A stretch of DNA of 64,000 nt from Herbaspirillum sp. WKF16 (GTDB lineage Bacteria > Pseudomonadota > Gammaproteobacteria > Burkholderiales > Burkholderiaceae_D), in NCBI RefSeq assembly GCF_028993615.1, contig NZ_CP118632.1, positions 744,001 to 808,000 of the forward strand, written 5' to 3'. Position 1 is the stretch's first letter. Each line of letters starts with the position of its first letter. Shown in pieces: positions 1 to 8,131 of the stretch. A model generated the notes under the pieces. The model was not told where the DNA came from and made no database searches. It saw only the letters and a program-made list of their open reading frames with translations. The position numbers and the translations under genes were made by a program.

Positions 1-1416
1 GCCGGTGCTGGGCGTGCCGAGGATGCGGTAGAAGCGTTCGAACACGTGCGCGCGTTCGGCCGGCGCAATGCCGGGGCCATTGTCTTCCACTTCCAGGATC
101 GCCAGCCCGCCGCCTTCCTCGGTGCGCGCGCGCACCGTCACGCGGCCGCTGCCGTCGTGCGGCGTGTAGTGCAGGGCGTTGTCGAGCAGGTTGGAGAGCA
201 GCTCGCGCAGCATGATGGGGTTGCCGGTGATCATGATCGGATGGCCGGGCTGCTCGAAGCCCAGGTCGATGCGCTGGGTGAAGGACATCGGCACCCAGTC
301 CTGCACCGCGGTGCGCGCCAGCTCGTTCAGTTCCACCGGCGCCATGCCGCCGGCCTGCGATTGCTGGTTCTCGGCGCGCGCCAGCGACAGCAGCTGATTG
401 ACCAGGCGGGTGGCGGTCTCCGAACTCTGGGCCAATTGTTCCAGCGAGCGCCGCACATCGACCTGGTCGTCCTGGCGCAGCGCCAGCTCGGATTGCATGC
501 GCATGCCCGCCAGCGGCGTCTTCATCTGGTGCGCGGCGTCGGCAATGAAGCGCTTCTGGATGGCGATGGTCTGCGACAGGCGCGCCAGCATGTCGTTCAG
601 GGAGCGCACCAGCGGCGAGATTTCCTCGGGCACCTGGCCGGAGTCGATCGGCGAGAGATCGTCGGGGCGGCGCGCGCGGATGCGCTGCTGCAGTTCGGAC
701 AGCGGCGACAGGCCGCGCGAGAGCGCGAACCACACCAGCGCCAGCGCCACCGGCAGGATGATGAACTGCGGCAGGATCACGCCCTTGATGATTTCGTTGG
801 CCAGCTGGGCGCGCTTCTCGAGCGTCTCGCCCACCTGCACCGTGGCCAGCCGCGGTTCGTGCGAAGCGGCGCGCTGCGCGGCGCTGCGGCGCAGGTCGAC
901 TTGCACGTAGGCGATGCGCACGTCGCTGCCGTGCAGGATGTCATTGCGGAACTGCACCGTGCCGAGGTTGCTGCGGTCGTCGTCGGGCGGGGGCTGCGGC
1001 ATGTCGACATCGCCTTCGACGTATTCGCCGGCGGGGCCGCTGACCTTGTAGTAGATGTTGTCGATATCGTCGGCGCGTAGCAGGTCGCGCGCCGAGACCG
1101 GCAGCCGCGCGACCACCTTGCCGTTGATCTCGGAAACCTGCTGCGCCAGCACGGTGACGCTGTCTTCGAGCGCGCGGTCAAAGGGCTGGTTGGCGATCGA
1201 TTGCGCGATCAGGTAGGTGATGGCGATGCTCATGGGCCACAGCAGCAGCAGCGGGGCCAGCATCCAGTCGAGGATCTCGCCGAACAGCGAGCGCTGGATG
1301 CGCTCCACCGGCTGGGTGGCGATGGCGCGCCGCTTCTTGCGCGGCGATGCGGGAGGCGGATCGATCCCGCCCGGTTCGCGGGCGGGCGGCGCGGGTTCAC
1401 GCGCGGGCATGGGCAT
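1..1416 (-). CDS. Two-component sensor histidine kinase, TctE-like (partial, C-terminus off the window)
   Basis: Membrane sensor kinase that should phosphorylate the regulator encoded just upstream at 1476-2192. The 472 visible codons show a charged N-terminus, a first membrane segment (around LLLLWPMSIAITYLIAQSI), a periplasmic domain of about 130 residues, a second membrane segment (around VILPQFIILPVALALVWF), a HAMP-like linker, the H-box with the phospho-accepting His in ADAAHQMKTPLAG, the N-box LLSNLLDNALHYTP and the G1 box EDNGPGI. The G2 box and the end lie beyond base 1. An in-frame TGA lies 18 bases upstream, so the start must be the ATG at 1416 or at 1410; neither has a clear ribosome site. 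The layout matches TctE/QseC-type kinases. The signal is unknown, although TctE relatives often sense carboxylates. Confidence 0.9.
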   Translation of the reverse strand, partial: MPMPAREPAPPAREPGGIDPPPASPRKKRRAIATQPVERIQRSLFGEILDWMLAPLLLLWPMSIAITYLIAQSIANQPFDRALEDSVTVLAQQVSEINGKVVARLPVSARDLLRADDIDNIYYKVSGPAGEYVEGDVDMPQPPPDDDRSNLGTVQFRNDILHGSDVRIAYVQVDLRRSAAQRAASHEPRLATVQVGETLEKRAQLANEIIKGVILPQFIILPVALALVWFALSRGLSPLSELQQRIRARRPDDLSPIDSGQVPEEISPLVRSLNDMLARLSQTIAIQKRFIADAAHQMKTPLAGMRMQSELALRQDDQVDVRRSLEQLAQSSETATRLVNQLLSLARAENQQSQAGGMAPVELNELARTAVQDWVPMSFTQRIDLGFEQPGHPIMITGNPIMLRELLSNLLDNALHYTPHDGSGRVTVRARTEEGGGLAILEVEDNGPGIAPAERAHVFERFYRILGTPSTG

Positions 1417-1475
1417 GCGCCGCGGCGGGAGCGGTCATGGGATGGGCAACGAGGAGGCGCCGCGGCGGCGCCGGA

Positions 1476-2192
1476 TCAGGCCGCGCCGCTGGCGGCAGGC
1501 GCAGGGGCGGGCGGTGCGCCGGCTTCCGGCAGCTTTTCAAGGCAATAGCCCAGCCCGCGCACGGTAGCGATGCGCACGCCGCCGACTTCGATTTTCTTGC
1601 GCAAGCGATGGACATAGACCTCGATGGCATTGTTGCTGACTTCCTCTCCCCATTCGCACAGATGGTCGACCAGCTGTTCCTTGGACACCAGCCGTCCCGT
1701 GCGTTGCAATAATACTTCGAGAAGCCCCAGTTCCCGCGCCGATAATTCCAGCATCTGCTCGCCGATGTAGGCGATGCGGCCGACCTGGTCGTACGACAGC
1801 GGGCCGTGCTTGATGACGGTGGGGCCGCCGCCGGCGCCGCGCCGGGTCAACGCGCGCACGCGCGCCTCCAGTTCGGACAGCGCGAAGGGTTTGGCCATGT
1901 AATCGTCGGCGCCGAGATCGAGTCCCTGCACGCGCTGCTCGACCGAATCGGCCGCCGTCAGGATCAGCACCGGCAGGCGCGAGTTGCGCGCGCGCAGGCG
2001 GCGCAGCACCTCCAGCCCTGACATCTTGGGCAAGCCCAGGTCCAGGATCAGCAGGTCGAAGTCCTGGGTGGAGAGCGCGGAATCGGCTTCCACGCCGTTC
2101 TTGACGCAATCGGCGGCATAGCCCGAATGGCGCAGCGAACGCGTCAAACCGTCGGCAAGAACGCTGTCGTCTTCAGCAAGGAGGATGCGCAT
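1476..2192 (-). CDS. OmpR/PhoB-family response regulator, TctD-like
   Basis: DNA-binding partner of the adjacent kinase. The 238-residue protein has an N-terminal receiver domain with the acidic pocket at D8/D9, the phosphorylation site D51 in LLILDLGLP, T79 and K100, all conserved. The C-terminal half (about 125-220) is a winged-helix OmpR-type domain ending in the typical VRGLGY motif. A poorly conserved Ala/Pro tail of about 15 residues follows. The stop is about 60 bases before the kinase start, so the two are one operon in the usual regulator-then-kinase order. Similarity to TctD/QseB is by general pattern; the regulated genes cannot be told from here. Confidence 0.93.
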   Translation of the reverse strand: MRILLAEDDSVLADGLTRSLRHSGYAADCVKNGVEADSALSTQDFDLLILDLGLPKMSGLEVLRRLRARNSRLPVLILTAADSVEQRVQGLDLGADDYMAKPFALSELEARVRALTRRGAGGGPTVIKHGPLSYDQVGRIAYIGEQMLELSARELGLLEVLLQRTGRLVSKEQLVDHLCEWGEEVSNNAIEVYVHRLRKKIEVGGVRIATVRGLGYCLEKLPEAGAPPAPAPAASGAA

Positions 2193-2566
2193 AGGGATGG
2201 CTCAGAGAGGAGTCTCGTCTGATTTGTCTCGTGTTGTGGAATTATTGTGGTATTTTCACGCATAATCTACTAATTCAACCACCAATGCAAATGAGGGAAA
2301 TGGTGGTGCCGAATTGTTCCGAATATAAGCTCGCAATTCACGCGGCTGCCCATGATTCAATGCCGGGCAGGCGAGTAGGCGAATGGGTCTCGGGGCCGCC
2401 GTGGGGAAATCGGCGCCATGCGATCGCCGCAAATGTAACAGTGCGATGGCAGCCCTTGAAGATCGGACTTTCGATCCAATCTGATTGCTGTAATTAATTT
2501 GTTGGCCTTGTCCTTGGCGTAATTTTTTGTTGTTATAATTTCTCGCATCCATTGCTGGAAAATTCG
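2193..2566. other. Intergenic region between the divergent regulator and the exported protein
   Basis: This 374-base gap is much more AT-rich than its surroundings. It should hold the outward promoter for the two-component operon on the minus strand and the promoter for the small exported protein on the plus strand. TTGTGG occurs twice 11 bases apart (2233-2238 and 2244-2249), close to the regulator start, and could be an operator for an OmpR-type regulator. I see no convincing gene. Confidence 0.5.
2534..2539 (+). promoter_or_regulatory. -10 box of the promoter for the gene at 2567
   Basis: A perfect TATAAT lies 27 bases before the ATG at 2567. No -35 box sits at ideal spacing; TTGTCC at 2508-2513 is 20 bases upstream and CCTTGG at 2512-2517 is 16 bases upstream. 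The transcript leader would be only about 20 bases long. Confidence 0.5.
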
Positions 2567-2989
2567 ATGAAACGTTTGTGGGTTCTTTTGCTGATCTGTC
2601 TGTTCCCGGTGCAAGTATTTGCAGCGGTGCTGACGTACGCCAGCTCGATCGCCGCAACCGATTTCTCGGCGCCTGAACAAGTGCAGGTGCAATCCAGCGC
2701 CGCGGTCAAGCACCTCGTGTCCAAGACCGTCGCCGTGGCCGACCACGCCGTCGCCGACGAGCAGCAACACGGCGCCGTAGCCGACAAGACTTCCTCGGAC
2801 GACGACGGCAGCAGCTATGCCGACGCCGGCGAAGACTTCTCCACCCATGCAGGCATTGGCGACGAGCCGGTGCTGATCCAATCCCTGGCAATCCTGCCGG
2901 AAACCTCCAGCCTGGCTCCCGCTCTGCGCAGCGACGACGCCAGCCAGCCTCCGTTCCTGCCGCTCGCCGGCCGTCCTCCCCGGGCCTGA
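2567..2989 (+). CDS. Small exported protein of unknown function
   Basis: 140 residues from the ATG at 2567; an upstream in-frame ATG at 2552 is less likely because it leaves no room for a leader after the -10 box. Residues 1-18 form a clear signal peptide (MKRLWVLLLICLFPVQVFA). The mature part is polar, rich in Asp, Ser and Ala, with no cysteine and no recognisable domain, and ends in a Pro-rich tail. The opening resembles small leader proteins of the CzcI type found near metal-responsive two-component systems, but the His-rich region of those proteins is absent, so I would not name it. Its divergent placement next to a two-component operon makes it a candidate target of that system. Confidence 0.65.
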   Translation: MKRLWVLLLICLFPVQVFAAVLTYASSIAATDFSAPEQVQVQSSAAVKHLVSKTVAVADHAVADEQQHGAVADKTSSDDDGSSYADAGEDFSTHAGIGDEPVLIQSLAILPETSSLAPALRSDDASQPPFLPLAGRPPRA

Positions 2990-3191
2990 TCCTGTCGCCT
3001 CGCGCGACATGCCTGCTGCGCCCGCTGAACCGCTCCTGATCCAACCGTGGCTTCGCGTCGTGCGACAGCATGCGCATGTCCGCACGCGACTTTCGCTTGC
3101 CGGTTTGCCCCGGCGCCCAACCAGGTAACGAGCATTTCAGACAATACGGCCGATGTGACCGCATCACATCAGATTCCATCTAGGAGATAGT

Positions 3192-4136
3192 ATGAAAAAA
3201 GCATTTGTCGCGCTGATAGTGGCGGTGATGACGCTGTCTGTTGGCATATCGACGGTCGAAGCCAAGCGTCTCGGCGGCGGCGGTTCGATCGGCAAACAGT
3301 CGTCGGGCGCCAGCCGCCAGGCCCAGAGCCCGGCCCCGATGCAGAACCAGGCCGCGGCCGCCAAGCCGGCCGCGCCTGCGGCGGCGCCGGCTGCCGCCCC
3401 CAAGCCCAGCCCATGGAAGGGTATCCTGGGCGGCGCACTGCTGGGCCTCGGCCTGGGCGCGCTGCTCTCGCACTTCGGCCTGGGCGGCGCCCTGGCCAGC
3501 ATGATCAGCACCATCCTCATGGTCGCCCTGATCGCCATGGCCGCGATGTTCATCTACCGCATGTTCCGCCGCAAGCAGGAGGCTTCGCAGCCGCGTCCGG
3601 CCTGGGCTGGCGCCAATGAAGGCCAGGCCGCCGACAGCACCGCGACGCCCAAGATCGGCTCGCTGCTCGAGCCGGCGCAACCTCCGGTCGCACCCCAGGG
3701 CGGCTTCGGCGGCGGCGGTTTCGGCAATGCCGAAGCGGTGGCCTACGGCGTGCCCGCAGGTTTCGACACGGTCGGTTTCGTGCGCAACGCCAAGACCTAT
3801 TTCATCCGCCTGCAGGCGGCATGGGATAAGGCCGACATCAACGATATCCGCGAATTCACCACGCCGGAAATGTTCGCCGAGCTGCGCCTGCAATTGCAGG
3901 AGCGCGGCGCGGCCGCCAACCAGACCGACGTGGTGTCGCTGGATGCGGAAGTGCTGGGCGTGGAAACCGTGGGCAACGATTACGTCGCCAGCGTGAAGTT
4001 CTTCGGCTTCATCAAGGAAGAGCAGAACGCGTCGCCGGCCCAATTCGCCGAGATCTGGAACCTGTCCAAGCCGGCCGCCGGCCAGGGCGGCTGGGTGCTG
4101 GCAGGCATCCAGCAGCTGGATCCCGTTTCGGCTTGA
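3192..4136 (+). CDS. Tim44-like domain membrane protein
   Basis: 314 residues. There is a signal peptide (1-24, cleavage after VEA), a low-complexity Ala/Pro/Gln linker, then a Gly-rich hydrophobic stretch at about 80-115 that should form one or two membrane segments, ending in the basic stop YRMFRRK. Residues 190-310 form the Tim44-like domain, a fold related to the mitochondrial import motor protein Tim44. The bacterial versions are widespread in Proteobacteria and have no settled role; membrane-associated protein handling is only an analogy. The start follows TAGGAGATAG, a good ribosome site. It is probably a single-gene unit, closed by the hairpin at 4209. Confidence 0.85.
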   Translation: MKKAFVALIVAVMTLSVGISTVEAKRLGGGGSIGKQSSGASRQAQSPAPMQNQAAAAKPAAPAAAPAAAPKPSPWKGILGGALLGLGLGALLSHFGLGGALASMISTILMVALIAMAAMFIYRMFRRKQEASQPRPAWAGANEGQAADSTATPKIGSLLEPAQPPVAPQGGFGGGGFGNAEAVAYGVPAGFDTVGFVRNAKTYFIRLQAAWDKADINDIREFTTPEMFAELRLQLQERGAAANQTDVVSLDAEVLGVETVGNDYVASVKFFGFIKEEQNASPAQFAEIWNLSKPAAGQGGWVLAGIQQLDPVSA

Positions 4137-4208
4137 GCAAGCTCATGCATCAGTAAAAGTTTGGCGCGGAAGGCGGCGGTTAGTGGATGAGCGTCGCCAG
4201 TCCGTTTT

Positions 4209-4235
4209 ACCGCCGGCTCTGCCGGCGGTTTTTTT
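4209..4235 (+). terminator. Rho-independent terminator after the Tim44-domain gene
   Basis: A perfect 9-bp stem (ACCGCCGGC with GCCGGCGGT), a 3-base loop and a run of seven T. Confidence 0.9.
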
Positions 4236-4457
4236 ATCTGCATTCCACGCCTGAAGTCCGCTGTTCGATTCTTCCTGCACTCTTCCTTCCTGGCCGTTGC
4301 GGCCGATCTTCCCCTCCGTATTGCACGCGTTGACCGGCCTCGCGAAGTCCTACGCGTGGGCGCGCTGTTGTCCTATCGTCGCGCTTGCCCGGGGCACGCA
4401 TGATGGAAGACTCGCGCGCACGCTGCGCGCGTTCCGACAAGCGAACAGGAGGCTGCA
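4236..4457 (+). other. Leader region of osmC
   Basis: With the terminator this completes a 321-base gap between genes. I see no gene. It should contain the osmC promoter: a TTGACC at 4330-4335 is the only -35-like element and its -10 partner is poor. A strong AGGAGG ribosome site sits 6 bases before the osmC ATG. Confidence 0.4.
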
Positions 4458-4880
4458 ATGAAACGCAAGGCATCGGCGGTATGGATCGGCAATCTCAAGG
4501 ACGGCAAGGGCGCGCTCACGACCGAAAGCAAGACGCTGTCCGACACCCAGTATTCGTTTTCCACCCGTTTCGAGAACGGCGTGGGCACCAACCCTGAAGA
4601 GCTGATCGCAGCGGCGCACGCCGGCTGCTTCTCGATGGACCTGTCGGCGCGCCTGGAGAAGGCGGCGCTGGGCCCCAAGCGCATCGACACCGAGGCCACG
4701 CTGACATTGGAGAAGACCGATCCGGGCTTCACCATTACCACCATCCAGCTGGCCGTCAAGGTCGAGCTGGACGATCGCGACGAGCAGAAATTCAACGAGG
4801 CGGTGGCGGCGGCCAAGGCCGGCTGCCCGGTTTCAAAGGTCCTGAATGCGGACATCTCGGTGACGGCCACGCTGGTTTGA
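4458..4880 (+). CDS. osmC: OsmC-family peroxiredoxin (organic hydroperoxide resistance)
   Basis: 140 residues, the normal length for OsmC. It reduces organic hydroperoxides with a pair of cysteines: C57 in the AAHAGCFSM motif is the peroxidatic cysteine and C123 in KAGCPVSK the resolving one. The conserved Arg (R37) and Glu (E48) of the active site are also present. The protein is cytoplasmic and works as a dimer. An AGGAGG ribosome site precedes the ATG. The gene stands alone, closed by a strong symmetrical terminator. Confidence 0.95.
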   Translation: MKRKASAVWIGNLKDGKGALTTESKTLSDTQYSFSTRFENGVGTNPEELIAAAHAGCFSMDLSARLEKAALGPKRIDTEATLTLEKTDPGFTITTIQLAVKVELDDRDEQKFNEAVAAAKAGCPVSKVLNADISVTATLV

Positions 4881-4896
4881 TCAAGGGGCACGCAAT

Positions 4897-4930
4897 GAAA
4901 AAGCGCCGCATCAGCGGCGCTTTTTTTTTT
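4897..4930. terminator. Bidirectional terminator between osmC and the sulfonate cluster
   Basis: An 8-bp stem (AGCGCCGC with GCGGCGCT) with a 4-base loop is followed by ten T on the plus strand and preceded by a run of A, so it can also end transcripts coming from the minus-strand cluster. Confidence 0.9.
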
Positions 4931-4936
4931 GCAGCG

Positions 4937-5077
4937 TCAGGGGCGCTTTTCTTTCTCGCGCTCGCCCTCGGAGCGTCGCCTGCGCTGGGGCAGATGCCCG
5001 CCCGACAGAGGGAACAGCAGCGCCACCACCACCAGGCAGACCATCAGCAGCAGCGTGATCTTGTCGAGTCCGTCCAT
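4937..5077 (-). CDS. Small single-span membrane protein at the end of the sulfonate transport cluster
   Basis: 46 residues starting at the ATG at 5077, which has a good ribosome site (AGGAGA) about 9 bases upstream. Residues 7-26 (ITLLLMVCLVVVALLFPLSG) form one membrane segment; the C-terminal tail is extremely basic and charged (HLPQRRRRSEGEREKEKRP). It begins only 28 bases after the stop of the binding protein upstream, so it is probably translated from the same mRNA. I do not recognise a family. It could help assemble or recruit parts of the transporter, but that is a guess; an unused reading frame cannot be excluded. Confidence 0.5.
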   Translation of the reverse strand: MDGLDKITLLLMVCLVVVALLFPLSGGHLPQRRRRSEGEREKEKRP

Positions 5078-5105
5078 GTCGCGAGTCTCCTGTCTCTTGC
5101 CGTGC

Positions 5106-6086
5106 TTATGCCGGTTTCCAGATCGCCACGTCGGCCGTATTGACCTTCCTGGGCAGCAGGCCGGCGCCGAAGAAGGCATCGGCGATGCGCTGCTGCTCGC
5201 CCAGCGCATCCAGCCTCACCGCGCGCACCTCATAGCTGCGGCGGCTGTTGGCCAGTTCGATGGTGTCGGCGTCCAGGCCCCACAGCGGCGCGAGGAAGGC
5301 CGCCGCTTCCTTGGGGTGCTGCTTGACCCATTGCCCGGTCTTCTGCAATTCGGAGAACACGGCGCGCAGCACGTCCGGATTCGCCTCGGCGAACGGCGTG
5401 GCGGCCAGGTAGTAGCGCTGGTAGTCGGCGACGCCGCGGCCGTCGGACAGCACGCGCACCTGCGACTGGCGCTGCACGCCGGCCAGGAACGGATCCCAGG
5501 TGACCCAGGCGTCCACGCTGCCGCGCTCGAAGGCGGCGCGACCGTCGGCCGGCGAAAGGTAGGCGGCGTCGACGTCGGAGAACTTCAGGCCGGCTTTCTC
5601 CAGCGTGGCGATCAGCAGGTAATGCACGCCGGCGGCCTTGGTCACGGCGATCTTCTTGCGCTTGAGGTCGGCGATGTTGCGGATGGGAGAATCGGCGCGC
5701 ACCACGATGGCCTGCGCCGACGGCGAGGGCGACTCCTGCGCCAGATAGGTGAGCCTGGCGCCGGCGGCCTGGGCGAACACCGGCACGGTATCGGCCACGT
5801 CCGCGCTGAGGTCGACGCCGCCGACATTGAGCGCCTCCAGCAGCGGCAGGCCGCTGGAGAATTCGTGCCAGCTGATCTTGGCGCCGCCGGGCGCCAGCAG
5901 TTTTTCCAGGGTGCCGTTGGCCTTGATGACGGTGAGCAGCGTCGAGGATTTCTGGTAGCCGATGCGGATCGCGCGGCCGCCGGCCTGGGCCAGCGCGGCG
6001 GAGGGCAGGGCGGCGGCGACCGCCAGGGCCGCGCCGGATTGCAGCAGGCGACGGCGGGACAGGTCGAGAGTCGGTGTGTTTTTCAT
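5106..6086 (-). CDS. ssuA: Aliphatic sulfonate-type ABC transporter substrate-binding protein
   Basis: 326 residues. The start (MKNTPTLDLSRRRLLQSGAA) carries a twin-arginine-style signal (SRRRLLQ) with cleavage near ALA-QA. The mature protein matches the SsuA/TauA/NMT1-like binding proteins, with IGYQKSSTLL at the N-terminus and the region DGRAAFERGSVDAWVTWDPF typical of sulfonate binders. It would deliver an alkanesulfonate or similar compound to the permease encoded directly upstream (26-base gap). A second, related binding protein lies at 7005-7982. The exact substrate cannot be read from sequence. Confidence 0.9.
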   Translation of the reverse strand: MKNTPTLDLSRRRLLQSGAALAVAAALPSAALAQAGGRAIRIGYQKSSTLLTVIKANGTLEKLLAPGGAKISWHEFSSGLPLLEALNVGGVDLSADVADTVPVFAQAAGARLTYLAQESPSPSAQAIVVRADSPIRNIADLKRKKIAVTKAAGVHYLLIATLEKAGLKFSDVDAAYLSPADGRAAFERGSVDAWVTWDPFLAGVQRQSQVRVLSDGRGVADYQRYYLAATPFAEANPDVLRAVFSELQKTGQWVKQHPKEAAAFLAPLWGLDADTIELANSRRSYEVRAVRLDALGEQQRIADAFFGAGLLPRKVNTADVAIWKPA

Positions 6087-6112
6087 GGGGCGGTTCGGAT
6101 CGGAAAGAGGGT

Positions 6113-6991
6113 TCAGGGCTTGGCGCGCGCAACGCGATGCGCGTTGCGCCAGCGCAGCGTCTTGTGTTCGGCCAGGCGCAGCAGGCTGTCGCTGAGCTTG
6201 CCCAGCAGCGCCAGGATCAGGATGGCGGCCAGCACCAGGTCGGGCCGGCTGCTTTCACGGCCGTCGGAGAGCAGGTAGCCGACGCCGCGGGTGGCGGCGA
6301 TCAGCTCGGCCGCCACCAGGAACATCCACGCCAGGCTCAGGCCGCCGCGCAGGCCGGCGAACAGGTAGGGCAGGGAGGCCGGCAGCAGGATATGGCGAAT
6401 CAGTTCGGCAGAGCCGAGGCCGGCGCTGGTGCCGACCTCGACCAGCTTGTGGTCGATGTCATGGATGCCGGCTACCAGGTTCAGGTAGACCGGGAAGAAG
6501 GCGCCGATGGCGATCAGCACGATCTTGGGCGTTTCATCGATGCCCAACCATAGCAGCAGCAAGGGAATCCACGCCAGGCTGGGAATGGCGCGCAGCGCCT
6601 GGAAGCTCGGTTCCAGCAGCGCCTCGGCGCGTCGGCTGGTGCCCACCAGCAGTCCCAGCGCGATGGCCAGCGCGCTGCCGATGACGAAGCCGGCCAACAC
6701 CCGGGTCAGGCTGGCCCAGATGTGCGGCAGCAGTTCGCCGCGCGCGGCCAGCGACCACAGCGTTTGCGCCAGTTCGCTGGGCGGCGGCAGCAGGCGCGCG
6801 GGAATCAGTTCCAGGCGCGCGCCGGCCTCCACTAGCAGGAAGAAGGCCAGCGGCAGGATCCAGCCGGTGAATTTGCCGGGACGATAGCCGTCGTCATGCG
6901 GCCAGCCGCGCCTGGCTGCGCGGCGCGGGGCTGCCGACGGCGCGGCGGGGAGGGCTTGCGCCGGCAGGCTGCCGGATCCCGGTTCGCTCAT
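6113..6991 (-). CDS. ssuC: ABC transporter permease, sulfonate/nitrate/taurine type
   Basis: 292 residues with a basic cytoplasmic N-terminus of about 45 residues and about six membrane segments. The cytoplasmic coupling loop has the family pattern (GTSAGLGSAELIRHILLPAS), which contacts the ATPase. Length and sequence fit SsuC/TauC permeases. It lies 13 bases after the upstream binding protein gene and 26 bases before the next one, so all three are one operon. No ATP-binding subunit is encoded between osmC and the kinase at 8132, so the permease must use an ATPase encoded elsewhere. Confidence 0.92.
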   Translation of the reverse strand: MSEPGSGSLPAQALPAAPSAAPRRAARRGWPHDDGYRPGKFTGWILPLAFFLLVEAGARLELIPARLLPPPSELAQTLWSLAARGELLPHIWASLTRVLAGFVIGSALAIALGLLVGTSRRAEALLEPSFQALRAIPSLAWIPLLLLWLGIDETPKIVLIAIGAFFPVYLNLVAGIHDIDHKLVEVGTSAGLGSAELIRHILLPASLPYLFAGLRGGLSLAWMFLVAAELIAATRGVGYLLSDGRESSRPDLVLAAILILALLGKLSDSLLRLAEHKTLRWRNAHRVARAKP

Positions 6992-7004
6992 GGACCGGCC
7001 CTCG

Positions 7005-7982
7005 TCACGCCTTCACCACGCCTTGCGCGTAGGACGGATCGATCAACGCATTGATGGTGCGCGGCAGGTCGGTGCCGCTCTTGACCAGATCCTCCTCGGT
7101 GAGGATGGGGGCGGCCGCGCGCAAGGCATCGATATGCTCGCGGCCGATCTGAGGATGCGAGAAGTCGTTGCGCTTCAGTTGCAGGCGCGCCACCTGCGGC
7201 GAGAGCTTGGACTCTTCCGACAGCAGCGCCACGGTGTCCTCCGGATGGGCGATGATCCACGCGCGCGCCTTTTCGTAGGCGGCGATCACGCGCTTGACCT
7301 GGTCCGGATGGCGGGCCGCGAAGGTGTCGCTGACGTTGAGGAAGCCGTAGGTGTTGAAATTGACGTTGCGATAGATCAGGCGTGATCCGGCTTCCAGCTC
7401 GCTGGCCGCGAGGTGCGGATCGAGGCCGGCCCAGGCGTCGACGCGGCCCTGTTCGAGCGCGGCGCGGCCGTCCGGATGTTGCAGGTGGACGATCTCGACC
7501 TCCCCCTTCTTCAAGCCGTTCTCGTGCAGCGCGCGCAGCAGGAACAGATAGGGATCGGTGCCCTTGGTGGCGGCCACCTTCTTGCCCTTGAGCTCGCGCA
7601 CTGACTTGATGGGTGAGTCCTTGGCGACTGCCAGCGCGGTCCACTCCGGACGCGAATAGACATACACCGCCTTGATCGGGTTGCCGTTGGCGCGCGCCAG
7701 CAGCGCCGCCAGGCCGGCAGTGCTGCCGAAGTCGACGCTGTCGCTGTTGAGGTATTCGAGCGCCCGGTTGCTGCCCTGGCTGAGCACCCACTTGACCTCG
7801 GTGCCCTGCGCCTTGAGGTCTTCCTCCAGCCAGCCGAACTTGCGCAGCACCAGGCTGGGCGGCGAGTAGTAGGCGTAGTCCAGGCGTAGGGTCTTGGGCG
7901 CCTGCGCGGCGCGTGTGATCAGCGGGACGGCGCCGGCCAGTCCGGCGGCTGCGCCCAGGCGGAGGAAGTGTCTGCGTTCCAT
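7005..7982 (-). CDS. Second sulfonate-type ABC substrate-binding protein
   Basis: 325 residues from the ATG at 7982 (MERRHFLRLGAAAG); a longer in-frame start at 8030 has no signal-peptide logic. The N-terminus is Tat-like (RRHFLRLG), followed by an Ala/Gly-rich stretch and cleavage near AQA. The mature part is an SsuA/NMT1-type binding fold. It is a paralogue of the protein at 5106-6086: both contain DGRAA-(F/L)-E-x-G-x-VDAW followed by DP. It is the first gene of the operon. Two binding proteins feeding one permease suggests two related substrates, for example different sulfonates. Confidence 0.88.
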   Translation of the reverse strand: MERRHFLRLGAAAGLAGAVPLITRAAQAPKTLRLDYAYYSPPSLVLRKFGWLEEDLKAQGTEVKWVLSQGSNRALEYLNSDSVDFGSTAGLAALLARANGNPIKAVYVYSRPEWTALAVAKDSPIKSVRELKGKKVAATKGTDPYLFLLRALHENGLKKGEVEIVHLQHPDGRAALEQGRVDAWAGLDPHLAASELEAGSRLIYRNVNFNTYGFLNVSDTFAARHPDQVKRVIAAYEKARAWIIAHPEDTVALLSEESKLSPQVARLQLKRNDFSHPQIGREHIDALRAAAPILTEEDLVKSGTDLPRTINALIDPSYAQGVVKA

Positions 7983-8131
7983 GAGGTCCGTTCTTGTCGT
8001 GTTGGGGGAGTCTGCGGTGCAGACAAACACTCTAAGGACGAACGCGGTGCGGCAGAACGACTATTTTCACGCTTGGATATGCGCTTTGCGCATGCTCCCG
8101 CAGCGGCTGCCGCGGGAGTCGGAGGGGAGGC

